NCBI GenBank assembly: GCA_963733395.1
Contig: CAVTCZ010000017.1
Span: 62,001 to 126,000, forward strand
Reading direction: 5' to 3'
DNA length: 64,000 bases
Origin: JADKAV01 sp963733395
Lineage (GTDB): Bacteria > Actinomycetota > Actinomycetes > S36-B12 > UBA10799
The position numbers were made by a program, and so were the translations under genes. Positions 18,887-28,728 of this stretch are shown here, one piece after another. The notes below the pieces were generated by a model that saw only the letters and a list, made by a program, of their open reading frames with translations, was not told the DNA's origin and did no database searches. Numbering within the stretch: position 1 is the stretch's first letter; the number at the start of each line of letters is the position of its first letter.

Positions 18887-19732
18887 ATGTCCGCCATTGC
18901 CGTTGTCACCGACAGCACCGCCTGTCTGACCCCCGATCTGCTCGAACAGTCCGGGGTCGGCGTTGTGCCCATCCACGTGATCGTGGACGGGCAGACGTAT
19001 CTCGACGGCGTCGACATCACCTCCGGCGAGGTGGCTGCCGCCTTGTCCGGATTCAAATCGGTCAGCACCTCGAGACCGACACCGCAGCAGTTCCTCGACG
19101 CCTACACCGCCGCCGCGGAAGCAGGGGCCGGCGCCATCCTCAGCGTGCACCTGTCGGCGGCGTTGAGCGGGACATATGACGCGGCCCGGCTCGCCGCCCG
19201 GGATGCGCCGGTACCTGTGGAGGTCGTCGACAGCCGCACCATCGCCATGGGGTTGGGGTTCGCGGCGCTGGACGCGGCGCGTGCTGTGAAGCGGGGCGCG
19301 GACCTGACCACCGCCGCTGACGTGGCCCGGCGGACGGCGGCGGCCAGCCAGGTGCTCTTCTACGTCGACACCCTGGATTTCCTGCGCCGGGGCGGTCGCA
19401 TCGGCAAGGCGTCCGCCTGGGTGGGGAGCGCATTGCGGGTGAAGCCGTTGCTGCACGTGGTCGACGGTGAGGTCGCACCACTGGAGAAGGCCCGAACGGC
19501 CAATCGCGCCCTGGGGCGGTTGGCGGACCTGGCGGTGCAGGCCGCCGATGGCCGCGCCGTGGAGGTGGCGGTGCAACACCTCGACGCCGCGCAACGCGCC
19601 GAGGAGATGGCGGCCCGGTTGCGCGACACCCTGAAGGTCGATGTGATCGTGTGCGAGGTCGGGGCGGTCATGGGGGTGCACGTCGGGCCCGGACTGGTCG
19701 CGGTGGCGGTGGCACCCGCGGAGAGCCCATGA
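18887..19732 (+). CDS. DegV family fatty-acid-binding protein
   Basis: A 281-residue DegV protein; family members bind fatty acids and, as FakB, present them to a fatty-acid kinase. Typical motifs are AVVTDSTACL at the start, the TSRPTPQQF block, SVHLSAALSGTYDAA and VDTLDFLRRGGRIGKA. It overlaps plsY (ATGATG over TGA), and an acyl-binding protein next to the acyltransferase of phospholipid synthesis is a sensible pairing. A TAAGGAT box ends six bases before the ATG, so the message may be leaderless. Confidence 0.93.
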   Translation: MSAIAVVTDSTACLTPDLLEQSGVGVVPIHVIVDGQTYLDGVDITSGEVAAALSGFKSVSTSRPTPQQFLDAYTAAAEAGAGAILSVHLSAALSGTYDAARLAARDAPVPVEVVDSRTIAMGLGFAALDAARAVKRGADLTTAADVARRTAAASQVLFYVDTLDFLRRGGRIGKASAWVGSALRVKPLLHVVDGEVAPLEKARTANRALGRLADLAVQAADGRAVEVAVQHLDAAQRAEEMAARLRDTLKVDVIVCEVGAVMGVHVGPGLVAVAVAPAESP

Positions 19733-20301
19733 TGCTGGTGTTCGCCGCGGTGGTCGGGTACCTGATCGGTTCGATCAACCCGGCGGCCATCATCGCGCGC
19801 ATCCGCGGGGTCGACTACCGGTCGGTCGGGTCCGGGAATCCCGGTGCCACCAACATCGGCCGGGCCATGGGCAGGAAGACCGGCATCCTGGTCGGCGTTC
19901 TCGACGTCCTCAAGGGTTTCCTGCCGGCGCTGGCATTCGGCCTGTGGAGTGGGGACGTGGCAGTGGCCGAGGTGGCCGGTTTCGCCGCGGTGCTGGGGCA
20001 TGTCACCAGCCCGTTCCTCAAGGGCCGTGGCGGCAAGGGAGTGGCCACGTCCGGCGGCGCGATCCTGGCCATCGAGCCACTCTGGCTGATCCCGGTCCTG
20101 GTGGTGTTCGGAATCGCGTTCAAACTGAGCCACCGGATGGGCATCGCCAGTGTCTCCGCCGGGCTGACGCTGATTCCGGCCTCGATCCTGTGGCACTCCG
20201 AGCCCAGCGAGATCGTCTTCGCGTGTGCCATGGCCGGACTGGTGGTCCTGCGGCATCAGAGCAACATCCGCGCTGCGATCGGCGCCCGTCTGAACCCCTG
20301 A
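19729..20301 (+). CDS. plsY: Glycerol-3-phosphate acyltransferase PlsY
   Basis: Integral membrane enzyme transferring the acyl group of acyl-phosphate to glycerol 3-phosphate, first step of phosphatidic acid synthesis. The 190-residue protein has about five membrane segments and the three PlsY signatures: IGSINPA near the start, GSGNPGATN and FKGRGGKGVAT (here LKGRGGKGVAT). Two tandem ATGs at 19729 and 19732 are possible starts; both overlap the degV stop. Confidence 0.93.
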   Translation: MMLVFAAVVGYLIGSINPAAIIARIRGVDYRSVGSGNPGATNIGRAMGRKTGILVGVLDVLKGFLPALAFGLWSGDVAVAEVAGFAAVLGHVTSPFLKGRGGKGVATSGGAILAIEPLWLIPVLVVFGIAFKLSHRMGIASVSAGLTLIPASILWHSEPSEIVFACAMAGLVVLRHQSNIRAAIGARLNP

Positions 20302-20310
20302 TCGCTGCGG

Positions 20311-20339
20311 CTGTGGACGTCCGCCAAGGCTGTCCACAG
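20311..20339. terminator. Hairpin after plsY
   Basis: CTGTGGAC (20311-20318) and GTCCACAG (20332-20339) form a perfect 8-bp stem with a 13-base loop, ten bases after the plsY stop. No T-run follows. It probably ends the degV-plsY unit before comEA. Confidence 0.5.
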
Positions 20340-20390
20340 ATCGGCTGAGCGTGCTTCCGGCATGTCCCATCCCGGTCGCACAGTAGGGGC

Positions 20391-21011
20391 GTGAACAGTC
20401 TGGACTTCGACCGCCGCACCCTGGGTCTGCTGGCGGCGGTCCTCATCGGCGCGATCGGGCTGACGCTGTTCGTCACCGGGCGGGGGCGGGCTCCGCAGGC
20501 GGCGCCGGTCGCACCCGCGGTGGTGATCAGCGCCACCCCGGCACCGAGCGCGGCGGCCATCGCCAGTTCCTCGCCGACGGGCGAGGTCGTGGTGGAAGTG
20601 GTCGGCAAGGTGCGCCAGCCGTCGGTCCTGACGCTGCCCACAGGCTCCCGGGTGCAAGACGCGCTGCAGGCCGCCGGTGGCGCCAGGCCCGGGGTGGACA
20701 CCAGCGACCAGAACCTGGCACGGGTGCTCGTCGACGGCGAACAGATCAGGATCGGGCTGGACCCGGCGCCGACGGTCCCAGCAGTTGCGGCCCCGAGCGG
20801 TGCGGCCGGTCCGATAGACATCAACACCGCGTCGCTGGAGGGGCTACAGGAGATCCCCGGGGTGGGCCCGGTCCTGGCCCAACGGATCGTCACGTACCGA
20901 GAACGCAACGGCGGCTTCCAGAACGTCGAGCAACTGTTGGAGGTGTCAGGGATAGGAGAAGCGACATTCGCACAGATGCAGCCGCTGGTGACCGTCGGCG
21001 CTGGTGGCTGA
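20391..21011 (+). CDS. comEA: ComEA family helix-hairpin-helix DNA-binding protein
   Basis: Membrane-anchored DNA receptor of natural transformation. The 206-residue protein has an N-terminal membrane helix (about 10-29), an Ala/Pro-rich linker, an SLBB-type domain (VVEVVGKVRQPSVLTLPTGS, about 65-130) and a C-terminal double helix-hairpin-helix (DINTASLEGLQEIPGVGP, about 145-200). GTG start. The stop is 17 bases before the chosen comEC start, making a comEA-comEC operon, followed convergently by holA as in many actinobacteria. Confidence 0.93.
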   Translation: MNSLDFDRRTLGLLAAVLIGAIGLTLFVTGRGRAPQAAPVAPAVVISATPAPSAAAIASSSPTGEVVVEVVGKVRQPSVLTLPTGSRVQDALQAAGGARPGVDTSDQNLARVLVDGEQIRIGLDPAPTVPAVAAPSGAAGPIDINTASLEGLQEIPGVGPVLAQRIVTYRERNGGFQNVEQLLEVSGIGEATFAQMQPLVTVGAGG

Positions 21012-21028
21012 CGGGGGTTCTGGCAGGT

Positions 21029-23095
21029 GTGTGGGCCGGCATCTGTCTGGGGGTGGATGCACATGCCTGGGCACTGTTGCCCGCAGCCGGGCTGGCGGTG
21101 CTGGTCCGTCGCTGGTGGTGCACCGCGGGGGTCCTGGCCCTGGCCACCGGCGCGATCCTCGGCACCGTTCATCTGGCTGGACTGCACCATGAAGACCTTG
21201 TGGAAGGGAGGCGCTATGACCTGACCATCCGGCTGAGTTCGGCGGTGCGGCCGCAGGAGGGCCTCGGCGGTCCATGGTGGAGTGCCAGCGGGTCAGTGGT
21301 GTCCGGGGCCGCGCCGGCGCGCGTCCATGTCACCGGTTCCGGGGCACCTCCGGCGGCCATGGGGGACCAGCTGTCGGCGCCCATGACCGTTGCGGCGCCG
21401 CGCGGTCGCGGCGAAACCGCCTCGCTGCGGGTGATCGGCGAACCGGTCGTGGTGCGGGCAGGCGGGGTCGCCTCCCGCATCCGAGCCGCCATGCGGCAGG
21501 CGGCCGGCAGCGGCGATGCGGGCTGGCTGCTCTCCGGCATGGCGCTGGGCCTGGACGAAGGCCTCAGCGGGCCCGCCAGGGCGGCCATGCAGGACGCGGG
21601 GCTGAGCCATCTCACCGCGGTGTCCGGGGCGAACTGCGCGATCCTGCTGGTGGTGGTCCACTGGCTCTGCGGGTGGCTGCGGATACCGCGCTGGGGCAGG
21701 GCGGCGGTGGCCGGCATCGTGCTCGGTGGGTTCGTCGTCACGGTGGGTCCGCAGCCGAGCGTGCTGCGGGCCGCGGTGATGGCCGGCGTCACCATGGGTG
21801 CCGCGCTGCTCGGAGGCCGGCGAGCTGCCGGGCACGTGCTGCAGGTCAGCGCGCTGCTCCTGCTGCTGATCGATCCCTGGCTCGCGTATTCCGTGGGGTT
21901 CATGCTCTCGATCTGCGCGACGGCCGGGTTGATACTGCTGGTCGAACGAGGACCGCTGGCCGCGACCGTCGCAGCCCAGGTCGCGACGTTCCCGATCCTG
22001 GTGGCCATCGGTGGTGCGGTCGGTCCGCGTACGGTCATCGCCAACGTTGTGGTGACCCCGCTGGCGGTGGTGATCCCGCTCGTGGGTCTGCTTGCGGCCG
22101 GGCTGCAGTGGCTCGTCGATGCCGGTGAGGGCGTCGCCGGACTTGGCCGATGGCTGTGCGCCATGGTGCTGGCGGTCGCCCGCTGGGATGCGCTGGCGCC
22201 GATGTCCTGGCTGACCGGGACTCTCGGCGTTGCGGTGGCCGCGGTCGTGACCCTGACCGCGGTGACCGTCGGACGACGGCACCTGGTGGTGGTGACGGTC
22301 GTGCTCGTCGGCTGCGTGTCCCTGGCCGCGCGCCTGGGCGATCCATGGCCCCCGAAGGACTGGTGGCTGGTGGGTTGCGACGTCGGCCAGGGGGACGGGT
22401 TCGTGGTGCGTTCGCAAGGGCATGTGGTGGTGATCGACACCGGCCCCGACCCGCAGACGATGGACGCGTGTCTGGACAGGTTGGACGTCGATGCGGTCGA
22501 CCTGCTGGTGATCACGCATTTCCACGCCGATCATGTCGGGGGACTGTCGGGGGTGACCACAGGCAGGCCGGTAGCGGCTGTCTGGATCAGCCCTTGCCAC
22601 GAGCCTGCCGAGCAGTACCTGGCTGTCGCCCCGGCGCTGGCCACCCTGCCGGTCGCCACCCCCGTGCCCGGGACTGCGGTCCGCGTGGGCGACCTCTGGC
22701 TGCAGGTGGTGTGGCCACAGCGGATCATCGACGCCGGTTCCGTGCCGAACAACGCGTCGCTGAGCCTGCTGCTGAAGGGTCCGCAGGGAAGTGTGGCGTT
22801 CCTCGGGGATGTGGAACCGGAGGCGCAATCCGCGATCCTGCGCTCCTTCGATGTCCACGCCGACATCGTCAAGGTGCCGCATCACGGCTCGGCGCAGTTC
22901 GTGCCGGAGTTGCCGAGCAGCGTCGGTCCACAGATCGCCCTGATCGGGGTGGGTGCCCGCAACACCTTCGGGCACCCTGCTCCTGAGGCAGTGTCCGCCT
23001 GGCAGCAGGTGGGTGCGACTGTCTTCACGACCGAGGCCAACGGCGACATCGCGATCGTGTCCGGCCGGCGGGTGGTGGTGCGCGGAACGGGCTGA
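21029..23095 (+). CDS. comEC: ComEC/Rec2 family DNA uptake channel
   Basis: Polytopic protein carrying single-stranded DNA across the membrane. About 688 residues: hydrophobic N-terminal helices, an OB-like loop, the Competence domain with LSHLTAVSGANCAILLVVV near 195, further helices, and a C-terminal metallo-beta-lactamase-like domain with CDVGQGDGFVV, the HFHADHVGG metal motif near residue 496 and VPHHGS. All the expected metal-site histidines are present, suggesting nuclease activity. The GTG at 21029 is the first acceptable start; in-frame sequence extends upstream into comEA without another start codon. Confidence 0.93.
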   Translation: MWAGICLGVDAHAWALLPAAGLAVLVRRWWCTAGVLALATGAILGTVHLAGLHHEDLVEGRRYDLTIRLSSAVRPQEGLGGPWWSASGSVVSGAAPARVHVTGSGAPPAAMGDQLSAPMTVAAPRGRGETASLRVIGEPVVVRAGGVASRIRAAMRQAAGSGDAGWLLSGMALGLDEGLSGPARAAMQDAGLSHLTAVSGANCAILLVVVHWLCGWLRIPRWGRAAVAGIVLGGFVVTVGPQPSVLRAAVMAGVTMGAALLGGRRAAGHVLQVSALLLLLIDPWLAYSVGFMLSICATAGLILLVERGPLAATVAAQVATFPILVAIGGAVGPRTVIANVVVTPLAVVIPLVGLLAAGLQWLVDAGEGVAGLGRWLCAMVLAVARWDALAPMSWLTGTLGVAVAAVVTLTAVTVGRRHLVVVTVVLVGCVSLAARLGDPWPPKDWWLVGCDVGQGDGFVVRSQGHVVVIDTGPDPQTMDACLDRLDVDAVDLLVITHFHADHVGGLSGVTTGRPVAAVWISPCHEPAEQYLAVAPALATLPVATPVPGTAVRVGDLWLQVVWPQRIIDAGSVPNNASLSLLLKGPQGSVAFLGDVEPEAQSAILRSFDVHADIVKVPHHGSAQFVPELPSSVGPQIALIGVGARNTFGHPAPEAVSAWQQVGATVFTTEANGDIAIVSGRRVVVRGTG

Positions 23096-23101
23096 GGTGG
23101 C

Positions 23102-24064
23102 TCAGTCCACCGCCAGGGCGATCAGGTCCCGTTCCAGCGCGTGCAGTTTCTGGGCCGCGTCGAGTTGTTCGCCGTCGCGCAGTCCGCCCTTGACCCGTGC
23201 ATCCAGGTCCGCCAGCAGCGTGATCGCATGGGCCAACTGGGCAGGCTGCCACCGGCGTGACTGTGCCCGCAGGGTGCGCACCTTCCAGGGCGGTGCCCCC
23301 ACCTGTCGCGCGACTTCGGCGTCCGACATCCCGGGCGGGCACGCCGACAACGCGATGAGTTGGCGCACCGAGCCGGCCACCGCGGCCACGATCGCCGGTC
23401 CCGTGCGCGCACCGTCGGCGGCGATCTGCGCCTGCCGGAGTCGTTGCAGCACCTCGGCCGGTCGGCCCAGCATCACCGCGTCGGCCACCTGGTAGCCGGA
23501 CAACTCGGCCACGCCCCGGAAGTACTGCCCCACGACGTTGGCGTCGATCGGGTCGGTTTGCGCATCCGACGTAAGTTGGTGAGCTGCCGAACTGAGGTCG
23601 GCGAGGTCCGTCCCGACCGCCTCGATGAGCAGCACCAGGGCGTCGGAGGTGATGCGGCGCTTGTGACGCTTGAACTCCGCGGTCACGAAATCCGAGAGCG
23701 CGCGCCCCTTCTTGAGCGGCTGGCAGTCGATGGTCGTGTCGGCCGCCTTCTTCAACTCCTTGAGCGTCGCCTGCCCGGCGCGTCCGGCGCGGTGGTGGGC
23801 GATCACCGGACTGGTGCCGGCCGCGGCCAGCAGCGCGTCGAGGGCATCGCCGATCGCGTCGGTCTCGGTCACGACCAGGATGCTGCGGGTTCCGAAGAGG
23901 TCCTCGCCACCGGCTTCGGCCAGGCGCAGCCGGACATCGGAGGCGGACCCGCTGATCTCCTCGACACCGAGTTCGCTGTCGGCCTTCTGCCACTGCTTGA
24001 CGGTGTCGTCGATGGCGCGTGCGGACAGGAACGGGTCGGAACCGGTCAGCAGGACCAGGCTCAT
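23102..24064 (-). CDS. holA: DNA polymerase III subunit delta
   Basis: Clamp-loader subunit that opens the beta sliding clamp. The 320-residue protein has the N-terminal LLTGSDPFLSARAIDD start, the DLFGTRSILVVTE block, and a C-terminal all-helical collar domain ending LHALERDLIALAVD. It is convergent with comEC (six bases between stops). Its ATG overlaps the lepA stop, so lepA-holA is a coupled pair. Confidence 0.92.
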   Translation of the reverse strand: MSLVLLTGSDPFLSARAIDDTVKQWQKADSELGVEEISGSASDVRLRLAEAGGEDLFGTRSILVVTETDAIGDALDALLAAAGTSPVIAHHRAGRAGQATLKELKKAADTTIDCQPLKKGRALSDFVTAEFKRHKRRITSDALVLLIEAVGTDLADLSSAAHQLTSDAQTDPIDANVVGQYFRGVAELSGYQVADAVMLGRPAEVLQRLRQAQIAADGARTGPAIVAAVAGSVRQLIALSACPPGMSDAEVARQVGAPPWKVRTLRAQSRRWQPAQLAHAITLLADLDARVKGGLRDGEQLDAAQKLHALERDLIALAVD

Positions 24065-25906
24065 CGCGGCTCCTCCGAGGTCGACAGCGCGGCGATGAAG
24101 GCCTCCTGCGGCACCTCCACCCGACCGACCATCTTCATCCGCTTCTTGCCCTCCTTCTGCTTCTCCAGCAGCTTGCGCTTGCGGGTGATGTCTCCGCCGT
24201 AGCACTTGGCCAGCACGTCCTTGCGGATCGCTCGGATGGTCTCCCGGGCGATCACCCGGGATCCGATGGCAGCCTGGATCGGGACCTCGAACTGCTGCCG
24301 GGGGATGAGGCTGCGCAGCTTGGCGGTCATCATCACGCCGTAGGCGTACGCCTTGTCGCGGTGCACGATGGCGCTGAAGGCATCCACGGTCTCGCCCTGC
24401 AGCAGGATGTCGACCTTGACGAGGTTCGCGCTCTGTTCGCCGTCGGGCTCGTAGTCCAGCGAGGCGTAGCCGCGGGTGCGGGACTTGAGCTGGTCGAAGA
24501 AGTCGTACACGATCTCGGCCAGCGGCAGCGTGTACCGCATCTCGACGCGGTCCTCGGACAGGTAGTCCATCCCGAGCAGGGTGCCGCGCCGGTTCTGGCA
24601 CAGTTCCATCACTGTTCCCACGAAGTCGCTGGGGGTCAGGATGGTCGAGCGCACGACCGGCTCGTAGACCTCGGCTATCTTGCCCTCGGGGAACTCGCTG
24701 GGGTTGGTCACGATGTGCTCGGTGCCGTCCTCCATGACCACGCGGTACACGACGTTGGGGGCTGTGGAGATGAGGTCCAGGTCGGACTCCCGCTCCAGGC
24801 GCTCCCGCACGATCTCGAGATGCAGCAGACCCAGGAATCCGCAGCGGAACCCGAATCCGAGCGCGGCCGACGTCTCCGGTTCGTAGACCAGCGCAGCATC
24901 GTTGAGCTTCAACTTGTCCAGGGCGTCGCGCAGCACCGGGTAGTCGGAGCCGTCGATCGGGTACAGCCCGGAGAACACCATCGGTTTGGGGTCCTGGTAG
25001 CCGTGCAGCGGCTCCGTGGCCGCCCCGGACGCGCTGGTGACCGTGTCGCCGACCCGGGACTGCCGGACATCCTTCACCCCGGTGATCAGGTAGCCGACCT
25101 CTCCGGCGGCGATGGAGTCCGTCGGGATCGGCTCGGGGGAGATGACCCCGACCTCGAGGGTCTCGTGCGTCGCCCGTCGTGGAGATCATCCGGATCCGCT
25201 CCCGGGCGTGCAACGCGCCGTCGACCACCCGCACGTAGGTCACGACCCCGCGGTAGGTGTCGTAGACGGAGTCGAAGATCATGGCCCGTGCCGGTCCATC
25301 GGGGTCACCGGTGGGTGGCGGGATCTGGGCCACAACCTCGTTGAGCAGTTCCTCGACGCCGGCGCCCGTCTTCGCGCTCACCTGGAACACGTCGTCGGGG
25401 GAGCACCCGATGATGTGCGCGAGTTCCTTCGCGTACTTCTCGGGCTGCGCGGCCGGCAGGTCGATCTTGTTGAGCACCGGGATGACCGTCAGGTCGTTCT
25501 CGAGCGCCAGCCAGAGGTTCGCCAGCGTCTGGGCCTCGATGCCCTGGGCGGCATCGACCAGCAGCACGGCCCCCTCACACGCGGCCAGACTGCGCGAGAC
25601 CTCGTAGGTGAAGTCGACGTGTCCGGGAGTGTCGATGAGGTTGAGGATGTAGGTCTCGGAGTCGATCGCCGTGAACGGGAGCCGGACTGCCTGCGACTTG
25701 ATGGTGATCCCGCGCTCACGCTCGATGTCCATCCGGTCGAGGTACTGCGCACGCATGTCGCGGCCCTCGACGACACCGGTGATCTGCAGCATGCGGTCGG
25801 CCAGTGTCGACTTGCCGTGGTCGATGTGCGCGATGATGCAGAAGTTGCGCAGCAGATGCGCGGGCGTGTGGCCCGGGGCCGGGGGCGTCCCCGGGGATGT
25901 CGTCAC
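24061..25906 (-). CDS. lepA: Elongation factor 4 (LepA) (one frameshift)
   Basis: Ribosome-associated translational GTPase that back-translocates or assists initiation. About 614 residues. The G1 loop is AHIDHGKS (residues 26-33), then ERERGITIKSQAV, DTPGHVDF and NKIDLPAA; after domains II and III comes the LepA-specific C-terminal domain with [23 protein letters not shown]-like sequence. The frame breaks at the CCC of 25173-25175 (GGG on the coding strand); dropping one base joins RIRMISTT to ATHETLEVGV. The GTG start at 25906 is my choice; no better start is nearby. Divergent from rpsT. Confidence 0.94.
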
Positions 25907-25964
25907 GGTTCCTATAGTTCCACGCCGGTGCCGCCCCGACGCCTGCGGAGTGTGGACTGCACGG

Positions 25965-25970
25965 TATGCT
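25965..25970 (+). promoter_or_regulatory. Candidate -10 box for rpsT
   Basis: TATGCT lies 87 bases before the rpsT start in the lepA-rpsT divergent gap. No convincing -35 was identified; support is the consensus match only. Confidence 0.3.
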
Positions 25971-26057
25971 GATCGGGACGCGGATTGCGTGCTGCCGGCG
26001 TGCTTTCTGGCGAGCAGCGCCCGCCCTCCCAGACCCGAACGTACGACAAGGACCACA

Positions 26058-26321
26058 GTGGCGAACATCAAGTCCCAGATCAAGCGCATCAAGACCAACA
26101 ACGCCGCGCACGAGCGCAACAAGGCCGTCAAGAGTTCGCTGCGCACGGCGTCGCGCCGCGTGCGTGAGGCGCTGGCCGCCGGTGACGTGGACCGGGCACA
26201 CGAGTTGGCACGCGAGGCGAGCCAGAAGCTGGACAAGGCCGTGAGCAAGGGCGTCATCCACAAGAACCAGGCCGCCAACAAGAAGAGTGCCTTGAACAAG
26301 GCCGTGGCCGCCGCCTCCTGA
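26058..26321 (+). CDS. rpsT: 30S ribosomal protein S20
   Basis: An 87-residue basic helical protein binding the 5-prime domain of 16S rRNA. MANIKSQIKRIKTN start, the Lys/Arg/Ala-rich helices and the VIHKNQAANKKSALNKAV end are diagnostic. GTG start. It is divergent from lepA, an order found in most actinobacteria. Confidence 0.96.
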   Translation: MANIKSQIKRIKTNNAAHERNKAVKSSLRTASRRVREALAAGDVDRAHELAREASQKLDKAVSKGVIHKNQAANKKSALNKAVAAAS

Positions 26322-26579
26322 TCGTCTGCACTGCCTGCAGGCGAGGGCTGGGTTCGTCGTGCTCGCCCACTGATTCCTGGCGCAAGCACTGAGATTCTCG
26401 TCGGCACGCCGTAGGCCGCGCCGTCGTACGTCCCAACCCGTACCGTGCCGGGCTGGCGGAACCGAAGGCGGTTTCCTGCCGGGAAGCGGGCATTCTGTCC
26501 GGATTTGGCCAGCGAACTTGCGGTGTGACCTATACGCTGCAACGTAAAGATCACCTGAAAACGGCGAAGGGTTACATCA

Positions 26580-28406
26580 GTGGCGAATTTGGCGAAAGCA
26601 CCCGAAGAACTCGGCCCGGTGGGCGAGTCCGTTCCCAGTCTGTTCATGGAACGAGTGCAGGCGAACCCGAGCAAAGAGGCGTTCCGGGCACCGAACCCGG
26701 ACGACTCCTGGCGTTCGGTGACCTGGCAGGAGTTCTACGACGACGTCGAGCAACTGGCAGGCGGACTCCTGTCGCTCGGCCTGGAACTCGAGCAGCGGGT
26801 CGGGATCTCGTCCAACACCCGGTTCGAGTGGATCGAGGCCGACTTCGCGGTGATGATGGCCGGCGGCGCCACCACCACGGTCTACCCCAGCACCAACACC
26901 GACGATGTCGTCTACATCCTGCTCGACTCCCACACCCGCATCGTCTTCGCCGAGGACGACAGCCAGGTGGCGAAGTTGCGGGAGAGCCGCGACCAACTGC
27001 CGGACATCTTCAAGGTCATCGTCTTCGACGGCACCACGGACGGCGACTGGGTCATCTCCATGGACGACCTGCGGGCGCTCGGTTCCGAGTACCTGGCGGC
27101 GAACCCGGGCGCGGTCAAGGAGCGTGCGGAGCAGGTGACAGTCGGAGAACCTCGCCACCCTGATCTACACGTCCGGAACGACAGGGCGCCCCAAGGGCGT
27201 CGAACTCACGCACGGCAACTGGGCCTACGAGGGCGCGGCCATGAGGGACCTGAACCTCTTCACCCGAGACCGACATGCACTTCCTCTGGCTGCCGCTGGC
27301 GCACTCGTTCGGCAAGGTCCTGATGATGGCGCAGTTGACCATCGGCTTCCCGACCGCGGTCGATGGCCGGCTGACGAAGATCATCGAGAACCTGCCGGTC
27401 GTCCAGCCGACGATGGTGGCGATGGTGCCGCGGTTGCTCGAGAAGGTCTATATCGGTGTCGCCAACAAGGTCCACGAGGAGGGCGGGGTCAAGGCGAAGA
27501 TGTTCGACTGGGCCTTCACAGTGGGCAACGAAGCCACGACCAAGGAGGTCGCCGGGGAGAAGGTCGGCGGAACTCTGGCGTTCAAGCGGAACCTGGCCAA
27601 CAAGTTGGTCTTCCCCAAGGTGCGCGAGCGCATGGGTGGCAACATCCGCTACTTCATCTCCGGTTCGGCGGCCCTGTCCAAGGACATCGCCACCTGGTTC
27701 TACACCGCGGGGATGCCCGTCCTCGAGGGCTACGGTCTCACGGAGACCAGCGCCGCGTCCTCGGTGATGCGCCCCAACTCGGTGCGCTTCGGCAGTTTCC
27801 AGCCGTTGCCCGGCACCGAGATGATGATCGCCAGCGACGGGGAGATCCTGATCCGCGGCGGCGGCGTCATGCGCGGGTACCGGAACCTCCCCGAGGCCAA
27901 CGCCGAGGTGTTCCCCGGTGACGGCTGGTTCGCCAGCGGTGACATCGGTGAGATCGATGAGAAGGGCCGGGTGCGGATCACGGACCGCAAGAAGGACCTG
28001 GTCAAGACCTCCGGTGGCAAGTACATCGCGCCGTCGGCCATCGAGAGCCAGTTCAAGGCGGTTTGCGGCCTGTCCGGGAACATGGTGGTGCACGCCAACG
28101 GACCGCAACTTCGCCAGTGCGTTGATCACGCTCGACCCCGACGCTGCGGCGGCGTGGGCGGCCGAACACGGCAAGTCTGGCGCCGCGATGTCCGACATCG
28201 CCAAGGACCCGGAGATGATCAAGGAGATCCAGGCGTCGATCGATGAGTTGAACTCGAAACTGAACAAGTGGGAGACGATCAAGAAGTTCGTGATCCTGGA
28301 CCGCGACTTCACCGTCGAGGAAGGCGAGTTGACCCCGAGCCTGAAGGTCAAGCGCAAGGTCGTCGAGGAGCGCAACCGCGACATCCTGGACGCGATGTAC
28401 ACGTAG
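26580..28406 (+). CDS. Long-chain fatty acid-CoA ligase (FadD15-like) (three frameshifts)
   Basis: AMP-forming acyl-CoA synthetase of about 607 residues. The phosphate-binding loop is YTSGTTGRPKG near residue 193; the adenine motif is EGYGLTETSAAS; the catalytic DGWFASGDIGEIDEKGRVRI region and the C-terminal lysine in GELTPSLKVKR are present. Three single surplus bases break the frame: GG at 27144-27145, CCC at 27263-27265 and GG at 28100-28101. With these dropped all family motifs fall in one frame. GTG start with GAAGGG upstream. Stand-alone gene; a terminator hairpin follows at 28415. Confidence 0.9.
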
Positions 28407-28414
28407 AACCTCCC

Positions 28415-28452
28415 GCGAAGGGGCGGTTCCGGCGACGGGGCCGCCCCTTCGC
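28415..28452 (+). terminator. Rho-independent-type hairpin after the acyl-CoA ligase
   Basis: GCGAAGGGGCGG (28415-28426) and CCGCCCCTTCGC (28441-28452) form a perfect 12-bp stem with a 14-base loop nine bases after the stop codon. There is no T-tract, as is common in high-GC actinobacteria. Confidence 0.8.
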
Positions 28453-28475
28453 ATGTCCGGCGGGTCGGACTGCGC

Positions 28476-28589
28476 CCGCGTTAGTCGCGAGGACAGCCGT
28501 TAGTCCCAGGGACAGCCGTTAGCCTCAGGCACGGACTTCCGGCTAACGGCTGTACAAACGACTCACGTCTGTCCTTCCGACTAACGCGG
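28476..28589. repeat. Nested palindrome with tandem CGTTAG repeats
   Basis: An outer arm (28476-28496, CCGCGTTAGTCG then AGGACAG) pairs with 28569-28589 except for two central mismatches. Inside it ACAGCCGTTAGCC (28512-28524) pairs perfectly with GGCTAACGGCTGT (28541-28553). On the left side the unit CGTTAGTC-GGACAGC recurs with a period of about 19-21 bases. The gap 28407-28728 contains nothing else but the terminator. Confidence 0.75.
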
Positions 28590-28728
28590 ACGGGGGCCCC
28601 AGTCGATTGGCGGTGCATCTCGAGGGACCGGCTCCCGGAGTGCGGCCGCCGCGCATCGTGATGGCTCACGCGACTGCAGGGTGGTAGGTGGCCCGGGGCC
28701 ACCGGGTGACAAGGGACACACTGGAGCC

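Noticed and set aside
18144..18929. Long open frame upstream of degV
   Set aside because: It runs into degV in another frame, has Arg/Pro-rich composition, no ribosome-binding site and no family motif; it is a by-product of high GC.
28476..28589. Short CRISPR array
   Set aside because: The units are adjacent without unique spacers and are palindromically arranged; no cas gene is present.
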